Below, piece after piece: positions 26,470 through 37,200 of a stretch of DNA of 64,000 bases. This stretch comes from Straminergon stramineum (lineage: Eukaryota; Streptophyta; Bryopsida; Hypnales; Calliergonaceae). How positions within the stretch are numbered: position 1 is the stretch's first letter; every line of letters begins with the position of its first letter. The notes beneath the pieces are model-generated. The model saw nothing but the letters and a program-made list of their open reading frames with translations. It ran no database searches and had not been told where the DNA came from. The stretch spans positions 14,200,501 through 14,264,500 of the forward strand of contig OY987269.1 in NCBI GenBank assembly GCA_963920665.1. The letters run 5' to 3'. A program made the position numbers and the translations under genes.

Positions 26470-27163
26470 TAAGGTAAAACAACCCATTACAGACCTTTTA
26501 CCCATTGCGGACTCCTAAGAATGAGCCCATTACAGATTTTTTTAGTTTTTGAGATTTGGGCCACATTCAATGCCTTAGTTAACTGGAATGGAGTAATAGT
26601 GACCACAATAAGAACTTTTAGTATTTTAGTGTTAGATCATTGTAGGAAGTGCCATTTTCAAGTCTTCTAAGGTAAGAGCACCCAAAGCGTCCCTGTACCC
26701 AATGGCATCCCTTTCTATGTCAGGAATTCATTCTAGAACATTAATGTAGTTGGATTGTACACCTCTTATAATTTTAGGTCAAAACAAATAAGCTATGTAT
26801 TCTTGACTTACATTTACAGCCTGAAATGATCATGCTCTATAGAATTTGACGCCATTGGATGCAGGGACGCTTTTGGGTGCTCTTACCTTATATTAGAAAA
26901 TATTTTAACTACAATAGGTGAATAAGATGATTGTTATGGATTAGTTTTTGTTGGTTTTGTGGTAGTCTACAGACTCTTTTAGGCTGTGATGGGCTAAACA
27001 CTTCAAAAATTCATAACAAATTCACACTTTGTCGAAAAATTATAGTTTCAAATGCTCTTGCCATTTCTATAACTTGATTTTCTTTGGAAAAAAAAGTAGA
27101 AAAATATAGAAATGACAAGAGGGAAAACCCCCCATTTGGTCTGTAATGGGCTGTTTTACCTTA
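26470..27163. mobile_element. MITE with 26-bp TIRs, carrying a nested MITE
   Basis: Inverted repeats at 26470-26495 and 27138-27163 match at 25 of 26 positions and start TAAGGTAAAACAACCCATTA. TA flanks both ends. A second TIR element (26668-26890) is inserted inside. There is no coding capacity. Confidence 0.85.
26668..26890. mobile_element. 223-bp MITE nested in a larger MITE
   Basis: The left end reads TAAGGTAAGAGCACCCAAAG and the right end is nearly its reverse complement; imperfect pairing continues for about 40 bp (GCGTCCCTG and CCAATGGC blocks on both sides). A second copy of the same family lies at 51401-52732, interrupted by a solo LTR. Confidence 0.85.
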
Positions 27164-27393
27164 GATCTTTAGTTAAGTTATGGACTCAATGCATCCTCCT
27201 ATGGGAGTTTACCACTGTTGCAAATTCCTGGCAGCAATTATAAAGAATGGAAAAGGTGTGTAAGTACCAAGAGCATTCCTGAATAAGTTCAGTTTCATCA
27301 ATTGCCACAATCCTCCAAGTTCAAAAATGTTAGAAAGTTTAGTTTATGAATTCAGCTCTAGAAGAATAGCTTCAACTCAAAATGTAGAATTTA

Positions 27394-27723
27394 TAAGGTA
27401 GGAGGTTCATGAAGTGCTCATCTAAGAGCTGAAACCGGAATTTCTGGAGGTAAAACTTCTTGAAATATTTTTCAGTAAATTTTCCTTGAAAGAGAAATGG
27501 AATTGGCATCTAACCCAAGTCATTTCATATTTTTTGGAGTTTTGTAGAATTAGTTTTGAATTTTTGAAGTTGAAATGGCAAAGGGCTCTAGAATCGCCCA
27601 CCTTTGTAAATGTACACTATTTGTACATCACTAGTACAATACAAAAGTAGCATGTTCAAATAGTGTACATTTACAAAGGTGGGCGATTCTAGAGCCTATG
27701 CACTTTTAGAGCCTCCTACCTTA
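27394..27723. mobile_element. TIR element containing a 40-bp hairpin
   Basis: The left end is TAAGGTAGGAGGTTC and the right end reverse-complements to TAAGGTAGGAGGCTC, with further matching around AAGTGC. The left arm contains, inverted, the AATATGAAATGACTTGG block shared with 861, 23702, 28955 and 30690. The right half holds the long hairpin listed separately. Confidence 0.7.
27584..27696. repeat. Perfect 40-bp inverted repeat, 33-nt loop
   Basis: Arms 27584-27623 and 27657-27696 are exact reverse complements, starting GGCTCTAGAATCGCCCACCT. The loop (27624-27656) is AT-rich. RNA from either strand would form a 40-bp perfect stem. It may be a small foldback transposon inserted in the TIR element, or a small-RNA source. 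Confidence 0.9.
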
Positions 27724-27814
27724 CTACTATAGGTGTTTGTGATGAACCAACCTAGTCCGCGTCATCTGTTGTTGCAAGGTTAACCCTGTAAGGACGGACC
27801 TATGACCATTGATT

Positions 27815-28103
27815 TGAAGCCTCAACTATCATCACTCTATTTTCTGCCATTTTGCAACTAGATATGAGTGAAGAAATTTAAGTTTATTTTTCAAACATGA
27901 TGTCATTTGTATACTACAAGTTCTAAAATTTTCAAATTTATTGGAGAAATTTTGAAATTACTGTGAACTTCTTAAGAAAAAAATGAAGAAAATTCATATC
28001 AAATACAAAATATACTTAAAAAAATATGAAACTTTGACCATAGATTTATATTACAGTTTAGAATATTATGGTAGAAACCAAAGTTATCGTGTCATAGTAA
28101 GGC
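27815..28103. repeat. Diverged dispersed repeat, second copy at 60133-60403
   Basis: The copies align over about 270 bp, sharing AAAATTTTCAAATTT, GGGAAAAATTTGAAATTA-like and ACCATAGAT blocks in the same order. Many substitutions indicate an old duplication, probably a transposon remnant. Neither copy has an open frame of note. Confidence 0.6.
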
Positions 28104-28289
28104 CCGGTTTATACTAGGCCTCAGGCTAGATGGAAGGCCGGCCTGATTTGCCTTCAATGAGGCCCTAGTTTTTCCATTTAGCCCCAGTTACTGTAAAGCC
28201 CTTCGGCTAGATTCTAGGGCCCAATTTTTGATTCATGTATTCTTGGATTTTCTTAATGCTCAATTAAAAAAATGTAAAATAAGCATCTT

Positions 28290-28640
28290 TTCCTTTATCT
28301 TCCTTTCTTTCCTTCAAAAAGAATTCCTTTTCTTTTTTTCTTTTATCTTTTTTCCCCTATATATTCTATTCCAAAAATAGAAGAGAGAGTTTTTTACTTT
28401 CTTTTAACCTTTTTCTTTCTATTCCTATTTATCCTATTTCAAGATGAAAAAAATGGAAGAGAGAATTTTTTCCTTTATTTGAAACTTTTCATTTCTCTTC
28501 CTATTTTTCTATTTGAAAAAAATATATTTTTACTTTATTTGAACCTTTTCCACTCTCTTTTTGTTTTTTGTATTTAAAAAAAACAACTTTTTATATTATT
28601 TTTTGGAACTTTCCCCTTTTTCTTCCTATTTTCTTTTTTT
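28290..28640. repeat. Pyrimidine-rich degenerate tandem repeat
   Basis: Roughly four degenerate units of about 75-80 bp, each with a GAAGAGAGA-like purine patch followed by CT-rich runs (CTTTATTTGAACCTTTTC type). The strand is strongly biased to T and C. No coding potential. Confidence 0.5.
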
Positions 28641-28802
28641 CTTTTTCTTTTTTCAAAATCATAATTAAATGAAAGCAAACTTCATTTTTATATACATTTA
28701 TGGATTATTTGTTTATTCAATTTACATCGAGTCACATTCTCTATTCTCCTATTTTTAAAACATGGTGGCTACTCAAAGGCATAATGTAAATGAATAAATG
28801 CA

Positions 28803-29090
28803 TAAGGTAGTCTGCTCTAAAGTTGATAATGACACAAAGTTACATTTTTCTTTCTTCAATGTATTAGGAATGTACATTGAAGGAGGTGATCACTTTAGTG
28901 ACCATTGCGTTTCAACTTCAAAATTTAGGGACTACTTACACAAAGGTCCAAAAAATATGAAATGACTTGAATTAGATGCCAAGTTCAATTTTATTCCTAC
29001 TACAATCCATTGAATTTTTTTTGAAATAGTCCAACTTCCTTGAAAAGGCAATCAGATTTTAAATGGTTGCTTGAAGAGCAAACTACCTTA
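28803..29090. mobile_element. 288-bp MITE
   Basis: The left TIR TAAGGTAGTCTGCTCTAAAG and the inverted right TIR TAAGGTAGTTTGCTCTTCAAG match at about 18 of 20 positions, flanked by TA. It contains the AAAAATATGAAATGACTTGA block (about 28950) shared with the other members. It is inserted in the larger GGCC-rich element. Confidence 0.8.
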
Positions 29091-30080
29091 TTTTGGAAAA
29101 ACTATTTTGGAACATAGAAATATAATATGGTATCTGAATGTCGCGTTCTTTAGTATACATGAACTTTCTTTCAAAAGCCAACAATAAAATAGAAAATTAT
29201 GAACAATCCACTAATGGTAACTTCTTACAAATAGGCAATTAAATTTATTTCAAATAGTTAAATGATATAAACTCCTTTTTTCATTTGTAGTTAATTATTT
29301 GAAGTTAATTTAATTTTTTAATAAATTATCAAGAAAGGTAATTGGTAACCCCATCAAACCTTTCTTAATCATGACTTTCTTAAATTAATTACCATATCAA
29401 GAAAGATTAACAAATTATCAATGCACCAAATTAAAAAATGCTTGGTAATTAATTTCATTTTTTAATAAACTACCAACCTACACAAAAATTAAATTAATTA
29501 CAAATCCTTATCCAGAAATTGAGAAACGCTTGGTATTTAATTTAATTTCGTTTGGCTTGATGAAACAACCTTAAGGCAAGCAGGCAAGGCCAAACAGACA
29601 GACAATGAAGAACAAACAGTCAAGCAAGAAGGACAATGAAGGTGTTTGTAGAAAAATATAAAAGTAAAAATAGATTTCTAAAAGTCCATGGTAGAGATTT
29701 GTATGATCTAGCAGAGGAGCCCAATTCGGCCCCAATTTGGCCCTAGATGGGAGTTCAAGCCACCCAAAATCTCGTCTTGATTGCTCCCTTGGGGCCGGAT
29801 GGTTTGGCGCCAAAACCATGCCACCTAAGGCGACACATAGAATGAGGTATAGTTCAATCCGGCCTCAAGTATAAAGGCCTTAGGCTGGATTTGGAGAAAT
29901 TGAATGATCCTATTGGTTCAAACTTGGAGAGTTCTGTCCGGCCTTCAATCCGGCCCCAATTATAAACCAGCCCGGACTCTTTGGACCCCAACACCACATG
30001 GTTCCCAACACCGTATGAGTGACTCAGCCATGACGAAACTTTTGCTCAACTTACCTTGCTATCATTACAGTAAGTTTCTG

Positions 30081-30825
30081 TATGGTAGTCTGCTCTAATT
30101 CTGCCCTTGTTTTTCAGACCGTCCCTAGCCAGGGTTTGAAATGGATACTAACAAGTTGTAAAATTGATCCGTGTAAAGCATTGAATGTTTTGTCAATGAT
30201 GTCAGAGCGGTTATACATTTGTCACATGTTCCTTTATACTTTATTAGTGGATGGAATAAGAGCCAGGGTCGCTCCATTTCTGAAATGTTTATCTGTATTC
30301 AAAAACACTTTTCCCCCACAACTTTGAATGCTCATATTTTTTAATCTATACGGTCAAACTTGATAAAATTTTTATCACATGATCTCATAAAAGTATAGTA
30401 CAAGATCCTACGGTTAGAATTTTTAATTTTAATTTTTTTTATTTCTTGAATGAACGCAGCAGAAACGGCAATTTCAAGTGATTTTTGTAAAAAAATAGGC
30501 CTTGGCACTTTAGAAGTTTAGTCAGTAAAGGTCAAATTTTGGAACCCTCTCTTGTACTTTCTACATGCTGCAGTGCTTGTTTTTGGTGACTACGCATGAG
30601 TGGGTTTTGAAAGGCCTATGATCAAGAAATAGATACCTATGGCAGAATTCTTTAGAAATTCATAAGTAATTCAAAAATGCTCCGAAAAATATGAAACTAC
30701 TTGGGTTAGATTCCACATAAATTTTTCTTCAAGTGAAAAATCAGGAAAAATAATTTCGTGCATCGAAGAACCATCGAAAAGGCCGACCAGCCCTTAGATG
30801 GGCGCTTTAAGAGCAGACTACCATA
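30081..30825. mobile_element. TIR element, 16-bp ends
   Basis: TATGGTAGTCTGCTCT at 30081-30096 is matched by its exact reverse complement at 30810-30825. The right 220 bp is homologous to 780-1004 and, inverted, to 27394-27560. No transposase frame is present. Confidence 0.75.
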
Positions 30826-30939
30826 AGTTAGAGACGTGCAGACCATCATGTGGAATCCTTGAAATCTGGCCCAGCATTTCAACAGCACGGATCCCCAGCA
30901 TTGGAAACAGTCCTCATCCTCACAAAGTCTTCATAAAAT

Positions 30940-31720
30940 AGTAGTATAATAGTACTTTTCACGTGGGGAATTCTGCCTGTGCACGCAAGCAGGTCCAACT
31001 ACGACTGGGCCACAGCTACAGCGAGCCCACCGTACCCCTGTCTCTGGCTCCTTCACAGTTCACGCTGGCTATGGCGCTCTTCCCTCTTTTCGAACTCTGC
31101 GACGATGCTACTCTTCCCACTCTCTGTGTTTTTGCCTTAGAAATTCTCATCAAGCTTTTGCACCTCCGAAGTTACAGTACAGATATCGTTTGAACATCTC
31201 CACGTGCATGTTCACACTCTCAACGTTCGTGCAAACTTTCCTGCATCGGTGCTACCACAGTCGGCATCTGGGTACTGACTCTAGCTCTCTAACTTTTGCA
31301 TTCTTGGAATTGTGTCATCGTTCACTGAAGGAGCTTCACTTCCTCGCCAGCTTTTTTCTGTGTGATACCACAAAGGTGGATTGTGGAGTTGGGAGCTCCA
31401 GATGTGGAAGTCGAGAGAGTTTGGTATCACGTTTGCTTTGTGTTGGTGTTCGTTTCCGTCCTTTTGTTGGAAGTGACATCCAAACTCCAGTCGCCCTTGT
31501 GTTTCTAGCATGTGTGGTACCTTCGGTGGTAGCCTGTTGGCTTCTTCTTTGCTGCGCCATTTTAACGCTGGAGTTTCAAACTAATGACGCAAGATGGTAG
31601 ATCGTGTCCCTGTTTCTTGTTGAGAGTGGGAGCTGGTGCTACGTTTCTTGGGGAATCTGGGCACTCCTCTCCCTTGCAACTAGATCCACATCGCCTGTAA
31701 GGTGTGTATTCTGAATGGAC
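30940..31720. other. GC-rich island, function unknown
   Basis: This stretch is clearly richer in G+C and CpG than its surroundings and has a 136-codon plus-strand frame (31190-31600) plus overlapping minus-strand frames. No conserved motif is seen in any frame. It could be the 5' part of an unrecognised or non-coding transcript, or a GC-rich retroelement fragment. Confidence 0.3.
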
Positions 31721-34136
31721 CCAAAGACTGTTCCAAGTTAATAATCTTCCATTATTAAAGTTGTTTCGAAGCCATTGTTTTTTTTTGTTTTTTTTCACTC
31801 TTGCTAATTGTGGATGTATGGCATGGTGTGTCTCTCTCTATTGCAAGGATAGTGAGGGAATGTCACCACTCATTTCACCAATGAGTGCATTAATAATAAC
31901 TTCCCATGTGGATATTATCATTATCCCTCTTATATCTATATTTTTTCTGAACATGCTAGATTGTAATTGATATGGGATTAACAACTATATCCCATACATA
32001 TATCTGTATGTCATACCATATTAGTATTTGGATTAACATGTTTGTATTGTATATAATCTCGCATCCCTTACATGTATCCATATGTTATACCATATCAATT
32101 ATATATTAGATATGTATTTTGTAAATGATATTTGTTTTCATATAATGTATTTATTCTATCGAATTTATATCAAAGCTTGCTTGGTTTAGATTTTGGGGTG
32201 TGAATGTGGAAGGGTGGGATATGGGTGGGATATGGGTGAGTTAGGTGATTTTTTTTTTGATGAAATTTTAATGGAGAAAAGTGGAGGGTAAGGAGGGGAT
32301 GTCTCTTATCAAGAGATAGTAGATGAATGCATCCAATAGGATAGGATAAGAAGTAACCAATGGCAACTGGAATTAAGGATTCACCCCTAAAGTTCCATGA
32401 CTATGTTTTCACCACAAATGCTCCAAAACTGCCATTTTTAGTAAAAGTACCAAATTATTGAAAAATAAGTTTTGTAGGATCTTGTAGTATGCTGACTTGA
32501 AAACATGTGGTGAAAATTTCAGAAATTTTCATTACATGGATTGCAAGATATAAGCATTCGAATTCATAGAAATCATTTTTTGGCCCTACGAAAAATAAGG
32601 CAGCTGCAATTCATGAGCTTGTTTTTCTATGAAAAAATGTCCAAAATGGTGGTGCTTCTTTGGATTATTTTTTCTAGACAAGTTAGCCACATGCTTGAAA
32701 AATTTCAAATCATTTAGAATTGTACAACATATAGAAAAAAAATATTAAGTAGACAATAGTAGAGGATGGTTGAAAATACTAAATTTTTAAGAATTTAAAT
32801 ATGGAATTGAAAAATGCCAATCCCAATGGTTGCAATGTTTTAATAAACAATCTTCATCCAATGATTTTATTTTTTTTTCAAAAATATTGAAAATTGAGTA
32901 AGATAAAGGACTTTGAAGTTTATTTTAGAGTAGAAAATCCATAATTGCCCACAAACAAAATATCCTCATAACTCTTAACTCATTGATCAAAACAGAATAA
33001 TTCAAAGCTTTTGACATATACATAACTCTAGAAAATTAATTTCAAATTTTTCTTTTGAAAAAAATGATTTTTTCTAATTTGCTTGAATTACCCATTTATG
33101 AAAAAAGCAACATATTAGGCCATAACTTTTGACTCATAAATCGAAATGTCATTAAATTTTGGTCATATGAAAGATATTCCTTGTCCCCACCTTCTACTAA
33201 AATTTGGGCCAAAAATATGGAAATTTCTAGTCACACGTACTTGCCCAAAAATTTTCTGTAGCCAAAAAATGCATGTTGGTCCTTTAGGGGTTAAAAGAGC
33301 ACGTTGTTCCAACCATGGATGGAGGATAGATAATAATTTTGAAACAAGTGAAGGATACATTATGAATCATGATTCTTTAATGAAGTTGTGAAACTTATGT
33401 AAGAGTAAGTAGATTTATTGCTTCTAGTTGAGGTGAAGTAGTTTGGTTTTGAATTGTTGCTTGGGTCCATTTGTGGGATCAACTTTATTGTAATTGCTTC
33501 CATTCCACTATTCAAGGAGTCCCAATGTCTTACATAAAATCATGCACAAATTTGAACAATTACTAAGTAAACTTAGATTTTTGAAGTTGATGTATTATGT
33601 TGGACATTGTTAATGTATCCAATTTGCATCTAATTCAAATGTGTCATTTGTGAATCTTGTTCAATGATGTTCCAATTGGTTGACTTTCAACTCCCAATGA
33701 ATATTGAATCCTAGTTTCAACTATCCAAATATTGTATTATTCATGTGTATTTAGATCATAATCTTTGTTCTAGTTTAGAATGCACTCTTTGATACCAATT
33801 GTTGTACATTATCAAAATTATTAATCATTTCTTGTAGATTTCTTGATTTTATATTTTGTAATGTTAATGTCAAGTTTTGATACTTATTCAATTTGGATAA
33901 GATTGTTGTATTTTAAAATTGTTAATTATTGTATGATAGTAGATTTGTGTCAATATTGGTAAATAGTTTTGATAGAACTCTTTATGGGAAGTGATTTCAA
34001 ATGTATTAGGAAATTGAAGTTTTGGGGGGCCCATGCTATTTTTTTCTTATTTGAATGTTATGTTCTAACTATTTTCTTTGGATTTGTTTTGAAGTTATTG
34101 TAGATCTTTGATATATTTCTCCATTTGCTCGAAAAA
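31721..34136. other. AT-rich intergenic, 5' flank of the NLR gene
   Basis: No gene recognised. A short imperfect direct duplication occurs at 31990-32100 (both copies end TATGTCATACCATAT or TATGTTATACCATAT). The last few hundred bases before 34137 presumably carry the promoter and 5' leader of the kinase-NLR gene; no core element was identified. Confidence 0.35.
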
Positions 34137-34225
34137 ATGGCATGCTTTTGGATGTGGATTGCAATTTTTGTCATATTGGCTATCTTCACACTTTGGAGAT
34201 ATAAGGGTTTTGCATGGTTTACCAG
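34137..34225 (+). other. First exon: possible membrane anchor
   Basis: The ATG at 34137 opens a 29-codon exon encoding a hydrophobic run of about 16 residues (WMWIAIFVILAIFTLW) followed by basic residues (RYK). It ends at a consensus donor (ACCAG|GTGAGC), and phase 2 fits exon 2 exactly. This suggests a signal anchor with the rest of the protein in the cytosol. No other start in phase was seen between 34225 and 34554. Confidence 0.65.
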
Positions 34226-37200
34226 GTGAGCATAAACGTTCTTTAGTAATAGTTAGGGATTGGAAATAGATGTTAGAATATTGTAGTGATCAAATTACCA
34301 AGTTCTTTGTATAGCTGTCTATTTGACTTTCATCAATCTTTATAAACAATCTTGTTTTAAGCATTTACATATGTAATTAAGTTAAGTATGTACTCTTATT
34401 TCTATATGATATATAGCAACTCTATGACTATTGTTCAATGAAATTTAATTTGTTGAATGTGTTCGATTTATTTAAATTCATACTAGAGGGTAATTGGTTT
34501 CACTATCTCTTGTCATGATATCTCATTGATTGAGGATATTACATACTCTATAGGAAAGACAAGGATTTCTCTCGAGTGCAAAGTGGGTATTACGAAAGAC
34601 TACGCAATGATATACCCCATCTTGAAGAATGTCGGAAGACTTTGAATGCATCTTCCAAAGAGAAAGTTTTGAATAGAAATCAATGCGTACATCTTTTTGG
34701 CAAACTCATACAAGCCATGAAGGGGATTGACAAAATGTTGTCAATAGCTGTTGTCGATCTCAAATTCCAATTTATATGTGAAGAATTCTTTGTTCTTCAA
34801 AAGAAAGTAGAGATTGTGAGAAACAATTGCATTGAAGAAGAGCAATGGTGTCATTCGGTAGTATTTCAACTCCAAAACAAAGAGACTTTTCGTGAGCTAC
34901 TTTTAGATCTCAAGTGTTGTTATGATACAACAAGGGAAATGTACTTATTCCACCATCCGGATCAATCCAATGAGATCCTACCTATTCAATTTGATGCAGC
35001 TACCTATGATCAAGTGCTTGAAGATGGAAAAGAACTAAAGAGGAAGCTTGAACTTTTCCTTCAAGGAGAAATCTCAAAGGATTATGAAATAGCAAAACAT
35101 CTATTATTGAGACTTAGAAATTTGGATCGCGTTGATGGTGGAGACTTGAATGCTTTGGAGGTTCCCAAGGATTTTAAGCCACCAAAACTAATCCAAAAAA
35201 TAGGTGAAGGAGGTTTTGGAAGTGTGCACTCATCCAATTGGTTTGGACTAAAGTGTGCTACAAAAGTATTAAGCGGTGATCCAGGATATCTCAAGAACTG
35301 TCAAAAAGAACCCGGAATATTCGCAGGCTTGAGCCATCCAAATCTCGTTCAATTTTTTGGTTGTGGAATTATTAAAAAAGTTGGTGACAATTCTAAGGAA
35401 GTAGGACTTATTAGCAAGATGCATTTGGTGATGCAATATTTGAAATCAAGCTTGTTTCAAATATTAAAAAGTTTCATTCAATTTTTTGGTTTAGGAACTA
35501 TCCAAAACATTGATGAGAATCTCGAAGAAGGTGAAATTGAAGAGATGCATTTGGTGATGGAAATGATGGATTCAAACTTGTCTACTTTCTTGAAGAATGC
35601 CAAAGGACCTTTACGATATCAAGTTGCACTTGATATCATGCACCAAATTGCAAAAGGTGTGTATTACCTTCATGACATGCAAGTTGCTCACCTTGACTTG
35701 AAACCTGATAATGTCTTATATAGTTCAATACCTTTGGAGGATTTAGATCCATGTTACACATTCAAGGTTATGGATTATGGGACTTCTCAATTGGAGGTTT
35801 GTAGCAATCCAAAGCATCCGGAGCCATCACTATATACAATTGGAACACGAGGATATATAGCCCCTGAAATGATCAAGGCGAGTGAAACTCCACGGTATCC
35901 ATTTAAAGCGGATGTGTGGTCCTTTGCCATGATATGCTCAGAGATTCTATCTGGAAAGGTTCCATTCTCTAATTTGGAACCCAAAGAAATTTCTAATCAA
36001 CTACAAGGTCTCGATGACCCTAGCTTTCGACCAACCCTACCCAATGATTGTGAAGGACTTACAACCTTAATCCAAGAATGTTGGTCTCAAGATCCTCTTC
36101 AACGTCCAACATTTTCCAACATTTGTGACCGGCTCACTAGTTTAAAGAAGTCTTTCTTGAAGGAAGGATCTTGCACCTTACTAGATTCCAAGTCCATTGT
36201 AAACCATGTCCCAAAGGTATGAAATTGCCTAATTATGAAATTAAATTCGTTTCGTGATGTTTGATTTATGCAAATCTCTTTCAAACTTTGCATTCATTGT
36301 TTAGATTGTAGTTTGATATTTTCATTTGATGACGATTTTCAAAATCTACCTTTTATACATGTATAGGTGAATGAGCCAATTGCTCCTCTCGAGGAAGTCC
36401 CAATTGATTTAGATCATCAATTGTCTAAAGCCAAAGGGCTTTTGAAAAAGAAGTATATAGGCATTGTGGGCATGGGTGGAATTGGCAAGACTACACTAGC
36501 CAAGGCAATATTTGATGACCCAACTGTGAAGTCCTCATACAATGTTGCATGTTTTGTTGCCGAATGCAAGAACTATCAAAATTCCTATGAAATATTGTGC
36601 AAGATATTATCAAAACATGGGAATGGTCAGAAACCCCAACGTTTGGAAGAAGCCCAAAAGATGATGAAGGAACTCTTCTTCAAAAAGAAGGTTCTTTTAA
36701 TACTAGATGATATCAAGGATGAGTCTCAATTGCTAGACGTTGTACCTCTTGATATCATTCAAGGTAGCAAAGGGACTACAATAATTATCACAACATGCAA
36801 TTGGAGCACCATAAAGTCATTTGTGGGCATGGAGGGAAGGTTGGATGTTGAATTTTTGGATGAAAAAGCATCAATGAAACTTTTCACTTCTCACCTTCGT
36901 TGGGGTGTAGCTTCTCTATCACTAGACTTTGTGGCTTTGCGCAAACAAGTTGTGCAAGCTTGTAATGGCTTGCCTTTGAGTTTGAAAGTGATGGGTGCAT
37001 TTCTCCGCAACAAAGAGAGGTTGCGAAGTTGGGAACGAGCCCTACAAAGGATGGCAAGAGGAAGGAGCTTAGATGGTGATGAAGAAATTTGGAACACTTT
37101 GCAAATAAGCTTTGATGGATTGAATGAGGGGGTGGAAAAGAGGATGTTTTTGGATGTGGCATGTTTCTTCTGTCGAGATGTATATCCATTGGGCATATCC

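Larger units (their letters stand above)
28098..29975. mobile_element. Possible larger TIR element (borders unsure)
   Basis: The left edge (GTAAGGCCCGGTTTATACTA) and the right edge (near 29956-29975, inverted GTCCGGGCTGGTTTATAAT) are imperfect inverted repeats rich in GGCC. A GGCC-rich right part (29716-29970) recurs at 57440-57690. The interior holds a pyrimidine-rich tract and an inserted MITE. Confidence 0.35.
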
